From Streptomyces endophytica (GTDB lineage Bacteria > Actinomycetota > Actinomycetes > Streptomycetales > Streptomycetaceae), in NCBI RefSeq assembly GCF_026153355.1, contig NZ_CP110636.1, forward strand, positions 6,014,001 through 6,078,000: a DNA stretch of 64,000 nt. Direction: 5' to 3'. Both the position numbers and the translations under genes were made by a program. Positions 9,015 through 17,402 of the stretch are shown here, one piece after another (the first letter of the stretch is position 1; every line of letters begins with the position of its first letter). A model generated the notes under the pieces. It did not search any database and had not been told where the DNA came from. It saw only the letters and a program-made list of their open reading frames with translations.

Positions 9015-10454
9015 ATGGGGCTGCGCGCGGGACAGGGCGTATTGCGCCGCAAACCGATCGAACACATCGAAGAGGCGGAGGGCCCGGCGAGCCAGCAGCT
9101 CACCCGGGTGCTGGGGCTGTGGCAGCTGACCGCCATCGGCGTCGGCGGCATCATCGGCGCCGGCATCTTCACGCTCGCCGGCACCGTCGCGAACGGCAAG
9201 GCCGGACCCGCGGTCCTGATCTCCTTCCTCGTCGCGGGCATCGCGAGCGCCGCGGCCGCCTTCTCGTACGCCGAATTCGCCGGGCTGATCCCGAAGGCGG
9301 GGTCGGCCTACACCTACGGCTACGCGGTGCTCGGTGAGGTGGCCGGGTGGTTCATCGGCTGGGACCTGCTGCTGGAGTACACCGCGATCGTCGCGGTCGT
9401 CGCGATCGGCATCTCGGGATATTTCAGCTTTCTTCTCGGTGAGCTGGGAGTCCACCTGCCCGCCTGGATGCTCGGCGCGCCGGGGACCGGGCCGGGGCAC
9501 CGCGTCGACCTCTTCGCGGCGGCGCTCTGCCTCCTGATCGCCTTTCTGCTGACCCTGGGCATCAAGAACGCCGCGCGCTTCGAGACGATCGTGGTGGGGC
9601 TGAAGGTCCTGGTCGTCGTGATCGTGATCGCGGTCGGCTTCTTCCACATCAACACCGCGAACTACCACCCGTTCTTCCCGTTCGGGGTGAGCGGCGCCTT
9701 CACCGGTGCGGCCACCGTCTTCTTCGCGGTCTTCGGCTACGACGCGATGAGCACCGCCGCCGAGGAGTCCACCGACGCCCAGCGCCACATGCCGAAGGCG
9801 ATCATGTACTCGCTGGCGATCTCGATGGTGCTGTACGTCCTGGCCTGCCTGGTGCTGACGGGCATGCAGAACTACAAGGACATCGACCCGGAGAGCGGCT
9901 TCTCGTCGGCGTTCAAGTCGGTGGGACTGCACGGTCTCGCGGACGTCATCGCGGTCGGCGCGATCATCGGCATCCTGACCGTCATGTTCACCTTCATGCT
10001 CGGGGTGACCCGGGTGTGGTTCTCGATGAGCCGGGACGGCCTGCTGCCGAAGTGGTTCGCCAAGACCAGCCCCACGCACCACGTGCCGACCCGGGTGACC
10101 TGGATCGTCGGGGCGGCCTCCGCGGTCATCGCCGGTTTCCTGCCGATCGGCGAGGCCGCCGAGCTGACGAACATCGGCATCCTGCTGGCGTTCGTGGTGG
10201 TGTGCGTGGCCGTCATCGTGCTCCGTTACAAGCGCCCCGAACTGCCGCGCACGTTCCGCACGCCGGGAATGCCGGTGGTGCCGGCGCTCGGGGTGGTGTT
10301 CTCCCTCTGGCTGATCACGTTCCTGGCGTGGCAGACCTGGGTGCGGTTCGTGGTCTGGTTCCTCATCGGCATGGTCATCTACTTCGGCTACTCCTACCGC
10401 CATTCGAACCTGGAACGCGCGGAGCGTGAGGGTGCCGGGGGCGAGGTGCGCTGA
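9015..10454 (+). CDS. APC superfamily amino acid permease (cationic amino acid transporter-like)
   Basis: A 479-aa inner-membrane transporter with about 12 hydrophobic helices. The first carries GVGGIIGAGIFTLAGTVA, the APC superfamily substrate-binding unwound helix, and TM3 has the SYAEFAGLIPKAGSAYTY signature. The layout (FGYDAMSTAAEES, TRVWFSMSRDGLLP, then the C-terminal helices) is closest to the CAT/YfnA branch, which imports amino acids with protons. The start ATG at 9015 follows GGAGGGATCCC. It ends at a strong bidirectional terminator. The exact amino acid cannot be deduced. Confidence 0.88.
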   Translation: MGLRAGQGVLRRKPIEHIEEAEGPASQQLTRVLGLWQLTAIGVGGIIGAGIFTLAGTVANGKAGPAVLISFLVAGIASAAAAFSYAEFAGLIPKAGSAYTYGYAVLGEVAGWFIGWDLLLEYTAIVAVVAIGISGYFSFLLGELGVHLPAWMLGAPGTGPGHRVDLFAAALCLLIAFLLTLGIKNAARFETIVVGLKVLVVVIVIAVGFFHINTANYHPFFPFGVSGAFTGAATVFFAVFGYDAMSTAAEESTDAQRHMPKAIMYSLAISMVLYVLACLVLTGMQNYKDIDPESGFSSAFKSVGLHGLADVIAVGAIIGILTVMFTFMLGVTRVWFSMSRDGLLPKWFAKTSPTHHVPTRVTWIVGAASAVIAGFLPIGEAAELTNIGILLAFVVVCVAVIVLRYKRPELPRTFRTPGMPVVPALGVVFSLWLITFLAWQTWVRFVVWFLIGMVIYFGYSYRHSNLERAEREGAGGEVR

Positions 10455-10458
10455 ACCG

Positions 10459-10493
10459 CCGGGGCCGGTGGCCGCATCGGCCACCGGCCCCGG
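10459..10493. terminator. Bidirectional hairpin terminator between convergent genes
   Basis: A perfect 15-bp inverted repeat, CCGGGGCCGGTGGCC and its complement, encloses a 5-base loop (GCATC). It starts 5 bp after the permease stop and ends 18 bp before the stop of the convergent secreted-protein gene. No U-tract follows, as is usual in streptomycetes. Confidence 0.8.
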
Positions 10494-10510
10494 GACGGGG
10501 CTTCTTCAGG

Positions 10511-10999
10511 TCAGAAGACGAAGGGGCCCGGTGACTGCGGGGACGTGGCCTTGCAGGTGGCCGTGATCCCGAGGACGACGACCTTCAGGGAGGCGGCCTC
10601 CAGGCTGTCACCGGAGGCGACGGTGCCCTTGAGGGGTCCGGTGGAGACCGGGCCGCCGGCCGGGAGCGCCGGGTTGGCGTTGCCGGTGAACTCGGTCGTG
10701 CCGGAACCGTTCTTGGTGAGCGTCAGCGTGGACCGCACCGAATTCGCGCCGATGTTGATCGGCGAGGTGATGGCGGAGGTCGACACGCTGATGGTGGCGG
10801 CGGTGCCGTCCTGGGTGGCGGTGAGGGTGGCCGTACCGGAGCCGTACGAGCCGCAGTCGAAGGAGAGGGTGGCGGTGCCGGGGGTCACCGCGGTCGATGC
10901 CGGTGCCATCGCGAGGGTGCCGGCGGCGGCGATCGCGAGGCCGAGGGCGGTGCGTATGCCGGTGCCCGTGCGTAACGTGCCGGATCTGCGCTGCTTCAT
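10511..10999 (-). CDS. Secreted protein of unknown function
   Basis: A 162-aa protein with a clear Sec signal peptide: basic MKQRRSGTLRTGTG, a hydrophobic Ala-rich core, and a cleavage region near APASTAVTPG at residue 33-38. The mature part is Thr/Ser/Gly-rich with beta-strand-like alternation and two cysteines (FDCGSYG and TATCKAT), which could form a disulfide joining the ends of a small beta sandwich. I do not recognise a named family. Similar small secreted beta proteins are common in streptomycetes. It is monocistronic, and its promoter must lie in the 184 bp upstream, where I see no definite motif. Confidence 0.75.
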   Translation of the reverse strand: MKQRRSGTLRTGTGIRTALGLAIAAAGTLAMAPASTAVTPGTATLSFDCGSYGSGTATLTATQDGTAATISVSTSAITSPINIGANSVRSTLTLTKNGSGTTEFTGNANPALPAGGPVSTGPLKGTVASGDSLEAASLKVVVLGITATCKATSPQSPGPFVF

Positions 11000-11183
11000 G
11001 GGGGGAAACCGCCTTCGTGAGGGGGGTGACAGGTCGTCCCCGCACGTTCCGGCCGGGGAACTGACAGGGGGTCAGCGACCTGGAATCGCGGACCATTGAG
11101 GCACGCGGCCCCGAAGAGAGCAAGGCACGCACACCATGATTTTTGACGTGCCCTCACCAAGCCACCGGGGCTTCCGCACCCCC

Positions 11184-11960
11184 TCACCCGCCCGGCAGCA
11201 CCCTCCGCAGCCGCCCGCCCAGCCGGTGCCGCCACAGCCACCAGGGCAGCCGGCGGCGGGGCACGTACCCCCACAGGTCGTCGTCCGCCTCGCTGTCGCG
11301 CGGGCAGCGTCGCAGCAGGTCCAGGCAGCGGCGGTCGACGGTGCCGTGCAGCCGGGCGGTGTGGGCCAGGGCGACGAGCCCCTGGTGGCGGAGCCCGTGG
11401 TCCGACGACTCCAGGGCGCGTTCCAGGGTCCGGGCGACCCTGGGCAGGATCGCCGCCGGGTCGGGGTGGGTCAGCGCGAGCCCGATGACCGCCACGCCCA
11501 GCAGCTCCTCGCCGCGCTCGAAGGCGGCGTCCACCTCTTCCGGCCGGTCGGTGCCGAGCAGCGGCCCGCTCTCCCGCCAGTTCATGCCCCGGCCCGACGC
11601 GGCGCGGGCCAGCAGGAACTCCGCACGGCCGGCGGCCAGTTGGCGCGCGGGCGGCTCCGCACCGTCCGCACCTTCGGACGCGTGCCGCGCGACCAGTGCG
11701 AGGTAGTCCCAGATCCGCCCGGCGGCGTCCGTCTCCGCGCCCGGGATCTCCCGGCAGACCGCGTCCAGTCGGGGCTCCGACGGGCCCTGCGCATGGATCC
11801 GGGCGAACGCCTCACCGGGGGCGCCCAGGTCGCAGCGGCGGAGGAAGGCGAGCCGGACGGTGTCGGCGGCGGTCAGCTGGCCGTTCAGCCGGCCCCAGGC
11901 GAGTTCGGACGGCTCGATGGCCGCCGCGTAGCGGACGACGTCGACGGGGAGGGCGTGCAC
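11184..11960 (-). CDS. Protein of unknown function (helical, probably cytoplasmic)
   Basis: A 258-aa product from a GTG start. It has codon use typical of a real gene and no signal peptide or membrane segment. The middle and C-terminal parts look alpha-helical and repeat-like (ERALESSDHGLRHQGLVALAHTARLHG resembles a HEAT-type helical pair, residues about 185-212), ending in a very basic tail (RRRLPWWLWRHRLGGRLRR). I do not recognise a family with confidence. It is divergent from the GH92 mannosidase with 162 bp between them. The helical-repeat reading suggests protein binding, but this is inference. Confidence 0.65.
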   Translation of the reverse strand: MHALPVDVVRYAAAIEPSELAWGRLNGQLTAADTVRLAFLRRCDLGAPGEAFARIHAQGPSEPRLDAVCREIPGAETDAAGRIWDYLALVARHASEGADGAEPPARQLAAGRAEFLLARAASGRGMNWRESGPLLGTDRPEEVDAAFERGEELLGVAVIGLALTHPDPAAILPRVARTLERALESSDHGLRHQGLVALAHTARLHGTVDRRCLDLLRRCPRDSEADDDLWGYVPRRRLPWWLWRHRLGGRLRRVLPGG

Positions 11961-12086
11961 CGGGTGAGCCTAACGAGGTGCCCGTGCCGCGCCGTGGCCG
12001 CCCTCGTGATGCCTGCGCCGGCACCGCAGTTGGCGGCGCGGGCACTCTTGACGCGGACCTGACGCGCCCCAAGAATGAGCGCGCTC

Positions 12087-12100
12087 TGACAACGTTGTCG
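12087..12100 (+). promoter_or_regulatory. LacI-type operator in front of the GH92 mannosidase
   Basis: TGACAACGTTGTCG contains a perfect 12-bp palindrome (GACAACGTTGTC) with the central CG and TG...C flanks typical of LacI-family operators in actinobacteria. It lies 22 bp before the mannosidase ATG and just upstream of its GGAGGT ribosome binding site, so a bound repressor would block transcription. No LacI-family gene is in the window, so the regulator must be encoded elsewhere. Confidence 0.6.
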
Positions 12101-12122
12101 GACGAACCGGAGGTCCGGATTC

Positions 12123-14507
12123 ATGCCATGGCCCAGTCGCAACCGGCTGCGTACCGCGGGCGCGGTGCTGGCGGCCGCGCTGGTCGGGGGCGGGCTCGCC
12201 GCGCCCGCCGCACAGGCCGCGCCGCCCGGCGGCCCCCTCACCGACCTGGTCAACCCCTTCATCGGCAGCCAGAAGGACGGCAACACCTATCCGGGCGCCG
12301 CGGTGCCGTTCGGCATGGTGCAGCTCTCCCCCGACACCGGCCACACCACCGGCTACGGCTACGACGACGACCACATCCGGGGCTTCAGCTCGGTGCACGT
12401 CTCCGGCGTCGGCTGCGGGCTCGGCGGCGACCTGCCGGTGCTGCCCACCACGGGCGACATCACCGAGACCGACGACGCCGCGTACGCGGCCGCCTTCCGC
12501 CACGACGACGAGTCGGCCCGGCCCGGCTACTACCGGGTCGGCCTGACCTCGTACGGCGGGATCACCGCCGAGCTGACCGCCACCGCCCGCACCGGCCGGC
12601 AGCGCTACACCTTCCCGGCCACCGACAAGGCCAATGTGCTGCTCAACGCCGGGCAGTCGCTGCACCGGACGGTCTCCACGAAGGTCGAGGTGCTGGACTC
12701 CCGCACCGTGCGCACCGCCGTCACCGGCCGCGGCTTCTGCCAGGACACCGCGCCGTACACCGTCTACACGATCACCCGCTTCGACCGGCCGTTCACCTCG
12801 TACGGCACCTGGGAGGGCGACACCGTCACGCCCGGGTCACGCGGGTCCACGGCGGGCGGCCGGCACGGCGCGTACGTCCGCTTCGACACCCGCGGGGACC
12901 GTACGGTCGAGGCGACCACGGCCCTCAGTTACGTCGACGCGGCGGGCGCGGCCCGCAACCTGCGCGCGGAGGGCGGGAGTTCGTTCGACCGGGCCAGGGC
13001 CGCGGCCGATGCCGCGTGGGAGCGGCGGCTGGCCCTGGTGCGGACGCAGGGCGGCAGCCGGACGCTGCGCCGGACGTTCTACTCCTCGCTCTACCGGTCG
13101 TTCCTGGCACCCAACCTCGGCAGTGACGTGGACGGCCGCTACACCGGCTGGGACCGCACGGTGCACCGGGTCTCGGAGTTCGGCGGCTCCGCCTACTACC
13201 AGAACTGGTCGCTGTGGGACACCTACCGCACCCAGGCCCAGCTGCTCGCGCTGCTGGCGCCGCGCGAATCGCGCGACATGGCGCTGTCGGTGCTGCGGAT
13301 CGACAAGGAGGGCGGCTGGCTGCCCAAGTGGGGCTACGGCACGGTCGAGACGAACATCATGACCGGCGACCCGGTCACCCCGTTCCTCACCAACGCCTAT
13401 CAGCAGGGGCTGCTGAAGGGCCATGAGGAGGAGGCGTACGCGGCGCTCAGGAAGAACGCCGACGGTGTGCCGCCGGCCGCGTCCCCGGCCGTCGGGCGGG
13501 AGGCGAACGCGGAGTACCTGAAGAACGGTTTCGCGCCGTACGTCAAGGGCCGCCCGCACCGCAAGCCCGGCGACTCGGACTTCGACCACGGCGCCTCGGC
13601 GACCCTGGAATACTCCCTGTCGGACGCGATGCTGGCGCAGATGGCCCGGGACCTGGGGCACACCGCGGACGCCGACCGCTATGCGGCCCGCGCGCAGAAC
13701 TACCGGCGGATCTTCGACCCGTCGACCGGCTTCTTCCGGGCCCGGGACGAGCACGGCGCGTTCACCGGCCCGGCCGATCCGGCCAAGAGCGAGGGCTTCC
13801 ACGAGGGCACGTCCTGGCAGTACCAGTGGCTGGTGCCGCAGGACCTGCCCGGGATGCTGCGGCTGATCGGCGGCCGGGACGCGGCGGACGAGCGGCTCGA
13901 CGCGTTCTTCGCCTACCGGAAGCTGCTGGCGGATCCGGAGAAGACCGCCCGCGAGGTGTGGGTCAACGGGCCGTACGACTACTACAACGCGGACAAGTAC
14001 AACCCGCAGAACGAACCGGACCTGATCGCTCCGTACACCTATCTGTCCACCGGCCGGCCGTGGAAGACGACGGACGTGGTGCATGCGGCGCTGACGCTGT
14101 TCACCGACGCGCCCAGCGGGATGACGGGGAACGACGACCTGGGGACGATGTCGGCGTGGATGGTGCTGTCGTCGATCGGGGTGTTCCCCGTGCAGCCGGG
14201 CACCGACACCTGGGGGCTGAGCACGCCGGTCTTCGACCGGGTGGAGCTGACGCTGGACCGGCGCTACTACCCCGCGGGGCACTTCACCATCACGGCGCCC
14301 GGTACGTCCACGTCGAAGCGCTATGTCCAGTCGGTCCGTCTGGACGGCGCCGACCGGGACCGTACGTACCTGACCACGGGTGAGCTGCGGAGCGCCCGCG
14401 CACTGGCCTTCCGGGTCGGTGCGGAGCCGTCCGGCTGGGGCACCGGCGAGCGGGCCGCGCCGCCGCCGGTGGGCACCGCGGCGCCGGGTGGTGCGGCCCG
14501 GCGGTGA
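12123..14507 (+). CDS. Secreted alpha-mannosidase, glycoside hydrolase family 92
   Basis: A 794-aa exo-acting, Ca2+-dependent alpha-mannosidase (GH92 members usually cut alpha-1,2/1,3/1,6-mannose from fungal or host glycans). Residues 1-33 are a Sec signal peptide ending AQAAPPGG. The GH92 N-terminal domain opens with LVNPFIGSQKDGNTYPGA and PFGMVQLSPD. The catalytic (alpha/alpha)6 domain shows NWSLWDTYR, EGTSWQYQW and the C-terminal GNDDLGTMSAWMVLSSIG motif that holds the acid and metal-binding residues. Length matches the family. The start has GGAGGT at the right distance and a LacI-like operator just upstream, indicating sugar induction. No carbohydrate-binding module is visible. Confidence 0.93.
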   Translation: MPWPSRNRLRTAGAVLAAALVGGGLAAPAAQAAPPGGPLTDLVNPFIGSQKDGNTYPGAAVPFGMVQLSPDTGHTTGYGYDDDHIRGFSSVHVSGVGCGLGGDLPVLPTTGDITETDDAAYAAAFRHDDESARPGYYRVGLTSYGGITAELTATARTGRQRYTFPATDKANVLLNAGQSLHRTVSTKVEVLDSRTVRTAVTGRGFCQDTAPYTVYTITRFDRPFTSYGTWEGDTVTPGSRGSTAGGRHGAYVRFDTRGDRTVEATTALSYVDAAGAARNLRAEGGSSFDRARAAADAAWERRLALVRTQGGSRTLRRTFYSSLYRSFLAPNLGSDVDGRYTGWDRTVHRVSEFGGSAYYQNWSLWDTYRTQAQLLALLAPRESRDMALSVLRIDKEGGWLPKWGYGTVETNIMTGDPVTPFLTNAYQQGLLKGHEEEAYAALRKNADGVPPAASPAVGREANAEYLKNGFAPYVKGRPHRKPGDSDFDHGASATLEYSLSDAMLAQMARDLGHTADADRYAARAQNYRRIFDPSTGFFRARDEHGAFTGPADPAKSEGFHEGTSWQYQWLVPQDLPGMLRLIGGRDAADERLDAFFAYRKLLADPEKTAREVWVNGPYDYYNADKYNPQNEPDLIAPYTYLSTGRPWKTTDVVHAALTLFTDAPSGMTGNDDLGTMSAWMVLSSIGVFPVQPGTDTWGLSTPVFDRVELTLDRRYYPAGHFTITAPGTSTSKRYVQSVRLDGADRDRTYLTTGELRSARALAFRVGAEPSGWGTGERAAPPPVGTAAPGGAARR

Positions 14508-14600
14508 CGGCACCCCGTTCGCCCGCGGCCGGCGGCACGGCGCGCGGTCGCGGGCGGACGGGCGGCGAAGGGGGTGTGCGTGCCGCGGCGGGTGCGGGCG

Positions 14601-14813
14601 TCAGCCCTGCAGGGCCTGCCAGAACTCGTCGAAGGACATGGTGCCGTTCTGGTCGGTGTCCTTGGCCTTGATGACGGCCTCGGCGACCGGACCGGTGACG
14701 TACGGGTCACCCATCTCCGCCATCGCGTGCTTGAACTCGTCCGGCGTGACCTGGCCGTCGCCGTCCGCGTCGAACCGGTCGAACGTCGCCCTGGCCTCGT
14801 TGATGTCTGCCAT
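14601..14813 (-). CDS. Small EF-hand calcium-binding protein
   Basis: A 70-aa calmodulin-like protein with two canonical EF-hand loops: DADGDGQVTPDE (residues 15-26, ligands D15, D17, D19, E26) and DTDQNGTMSFDE (52-63, ligands D52, D54, N56, E63). It is soluble, has no signal peptide, and matches the small two-EF-hand proteins that streptomycetes are thought to use as calcium buffers or sensors. The ATG at 14813 gives the family length; upstream in-frame sequence is proline/arginine-rich. It lies 93 bp from the convergent mannosidase, itself a calcium-dependent family, though no functional link is shown. Confidence 0.9.
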   Translation of the reverse strand: MADINEARATFDRFDADGDGQVTPDEFKHAMAEMGDPYVTGPVAEAVIKAKDTDQNGTMSFDEFWQALQG

Positions 14814-14895
14814 GAGAGGTGCCCCCTTCGTGGTGCTGCGCAGTGCTGCGCGGTGGTGTTGCCTGGTGATCTGACCTGCGTACATTAGCGGACCG

Positions 14896-17361
14896 TCAAG
14901 AGGCGCCCGGGTGCCCCCTCCGCCGGGCCAGATAGCGGGCGGTGCGGCTGCCCTGGGCGGCGGCGACCGCGGCGGGAGTGCCCTCGGCCACGATCCGGCC
15001 ACCTTCGGCGCCGCCGCCCGGGCCGAGGTCGATGACGTGGTCGGCGCCGGCGACCACGCCCATGTCGTGCTCGACGACCACGACGGTGTGGCCGGCGTCG
15101 ACCAGGCCGTGCAGCTGACGCAGCAGCACCTCGGTGTCGGCGGGGTGCAGCCCGGTGGTGGGCTCGTCGAGCAGGTAGAGGGTGTGGCCGCGGCGGGTGC
15201 GCTGGAGTTCGGTGGCGAGTTTGATGCGCTGGGCCTCGCCGCCGGACAGTTCGGTCGCGGGCTGGCCGAGCCGGAGGTAGCCGAGGCCGACGTCCTGGAG
15301 GGTGCGCAGGCTGCGGGCGGCGGCCGGGACGTCGGCGAGGAAGTCGGCCGCGGTGTCCACGGTCATGTCGAGGACGTCCGCGACGGTGCGGTTCCGGTGG
15401 GTGATCTGCAGGGTTTCGCTGTTGTAGCGGGCGCCGTGGCAGGTGGTGCACGGCGCGTACGTGCCGGGGAGGAAGAGGAGTTCCACGGCGACGAAGCCCT
15501 CGCCCTGGCAGGTCTCGCAGCGGCCGGCGGCGACGTTGAAGGAGAACCGTCCGGCGGTGTAGCCGCGGGCCCGGGCCTCGTCGGTGGCGGCGAAGACCTT
15601 CCGCACCGCGTCGAACAGCCCGGTGTAGGTGGCGAGGTTGGAGCGCGGGGTGCGGCCGATCGGCTTCTGGTCGACCCGGACCAGCCGGTCGATCGCCGCC
15701 AGGCCGTCGGCGCCGGCGAGCCGGGCGCGGGCCATCGGTCCGGCCTCGGCCCCGGCGTCGGTGCCGTCCTCGGCGGCGTCGGTCCGGCCGGCGCCGAGGT
15801 GGTCCCCCACGGTCTCCGCGAGGACCCGGGTGACCAGCGTCGACTTCCCCGATCCGGAGACTCCGGTGACGGCCGTGAAGACGCCGAGCGGGAAGGCCGC
15901 GTCCAGTCCGCGCAGATTGTGCAGGGTGACGCCGCGCAGGGTCAGCGTCCCGGAGGGGGTGCGCGGGGTGCGCCGCGGGGGCGGTTCGGTGGCGAAGAGG
16001 TAGCGCCGGGTGGCGGAGGCCTCGGCGTCGGCGAGGGCGGCGACCGGACCGCTGTGCAGCACCTGTCCCCCGTGTTCCCCGGCGCGCGGGCCGATGTCCA
16101 CGATCCAGTCGGCGTGCCGCACCACGTCCATGTCGTGCTCGACCACGAACAGCGTGTTCCCGGCGTCCTTGAGGCGGCCGAGGACGGTGAGCAGTGCCTC
16201 GGTGTCGGCCGGGTGGAGTCCGGCGGACGGCTCGTCGAGGACGTAGACGACGCCGAACAGGCCGGAGCGCAGCTGGGTGGCGAGCCGCAGCCGCTGGAGC
16301 TCGCCCGCGGACAGGGTGGGTGCGGGCCGGTCCATGCTGAGGTAGCCGAGGCCGAGTTCGGTGAGGACCTCGATGCGGGCCACGAGGTCGCGGGCGAGGG
16401 CCGGGGCGACCTCGTCGTCGGTGCGGGCGGCGGTGGGGCGGAGCAGCGCGGCGAGGGCGCCGAGCGGCAGGCCGGCGAGGTCGGCGATGTCGCGGCCCTC
16501 GAAGGTGACGGCGAGTGCCTCGGGGCGCAGCCGCCGTCCGGCGCACCGCGGGCAGGGCTCGGCGACCATGAAGCCCTGGACGCGCCGCCTGAGCGTCTCG
16601 CTCTTGGAGTCGGCGAAGGTGTGCAGCACGTAGCGGCGGGCGCTCATGTACTGGCCCTTGTAGGGGCGCTGGATGCGGCCGGCCTCGCGGACCGGGTGGA
16701 CGGTGACGACGGGCTGTTCGTCGGTGAACAGGATCCAGTCGCGGTCGGCCTGCGGGAGTTCGCGCCAGGGCCGGTCGATGTCGTGGCCGAGGGTGGCGAG
16801 GATGTCGCGGAGGTTCTTGCCCTGCCAGGCACCGGGCCAGGCGGCGATGGCGCCCTCGCGGACGGACCGGTCGGGGTCGGGGACCAGGGACTGTTCGGTG
16901 ACGCGGTGGACGGTGCCCAGGCCGTGGCATTCGGGGCAGGCACCGGCCGCGGTGTTGGGTGAGAAGGCGTCGGAATCAAGCCACTCCGCCATGCCTTCCG
17001 GGTAGTCGCCGGCACGGGAGAAGAGCATCCGCAGGGTGTTGGAGAGGGTGGTGACGGTGCCTACGGAGGAGCGGGAGGTGGGCGCGGAGCGCCGTTGTTC
17101 CAGTGCGACGGCCGGCGGCAGCCCGGTGATGTCCTCGACCTTGGGCGCGCCGACCTGGTGGATCAGCCGCCGGGCGTAGGGCGCCACCGACTCGAAGTAG
17201 CGGCGCTGGGCCTCGGCGTAGAGGGTGCCGAAGGCGAGCGAGGACTTGCCCGATCCGGACACCCCGGTGAACGCGACCAGCGCGTCCCTCGGGATGTCCA
17301 CGTCGATGGTGCGGAGGTTGTGCTCACGGGCGCCGCGCACCCGTACGTACGAGTCGGCCAT
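14896..17361 (-). CDS. UvrA-like ABC ATPase (class II UvrA paralogue)
   Basis: An 821-aa DNA-damage-recognition-type ATPase with two ABC modules. Walker A sequences are TGVSGSGKSSLAFG and TGVSGSGKSTLVTR; signature motifs are LSAGELQRLRLATQL and LSGGEAQRIKLATEL; both have VEHDM switch regions. Zinc-finger cysteine pairs CPECHG, CPRCAG, CETCQG and CTTCHG are present. It is 100-150 residues shorter than housekeeping UvrA because the UvrB-binding insert after the first Walker A is missing, as in UvrA2 and drug-resistance paralogues such as DrrC. It therefore probably acts outside classical UvrABC excision, for example in tolerance to DNA-intercalating compounds (inference). The ATG at 17361 is preferred; a GTG at 17379 would add six residues. 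Confidence 0.87.
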   Translation of the reverse strand: MADSYVRVRGAREHNLRTIDVDIPRDALVAFTGVSGSGKSSLAFGTLYAEAQRRYFESVAPYARRLIHQVGAPKVEDITGLPPAVALEQRRSAPTSRSSVGTVTTLSNTLRMLFSRAGDYPEGMAEWLDSDAFSPNTAAGACPECHGLGTVHRVTEQSLVPDPDRSVREGAIAAWPGAWQGKNLRDILATLGHDIDRPWRELPQADRDWILFTDEQPVVTVHPVREAGRIQRPYKGQYMSARRYVLHTFADSKSETLRRRVQGFMVAEPCPRCAGRRLRPEALAVTFEGRDIADLAGLPLGALAALLRPTAARTDDEVAPALARDLVARIEVLTELGLGYLSMDRPAPTLSAGELQRLRLATQLRSGLFGVVYVLDEPSAGLHPADTEALLTVLGRLKDAGNTLFVVEHDMDVVRHADWIVDIGPRAGEHGGQVLHSGPVAALADAEASATRRYLFATEPPPRRTPRTPSGTLTLRGVTLHNLRGLDAAFPLGVFTAVTGVSGSGKSTLVTRVLAETVGDHLGAGRTDAAEDGTDAGAEAGPMARARLAGADGLAAIDRLVRVDQKPIGRTPRSNLATYTGLFDAVRKVFAATDEARARGYTAGRFSFNVAAGRCETCQGEGFVAVELLFLPGTYAPCTTCHGARYNSETLQITHRNRTVADVLDMTVDTAADFLADVPAAARSLRTLQDVGLGYLRLGQPATELSGGEAQRIKLATELQRTRRGHTLYLLDEPTTGLHPADTEVLLRQLHGLVDAGHTVVVVEHDMGVVAGADHVIDLGPGGGAEGGRIVAEGTPAAVAAAQGSRTARYLARRRGHPGAS

Positions 17362-17402
17362 CCGTCCATGATCGGGCACGGTCCGCGGTGAACGGCGACG
17401 CG

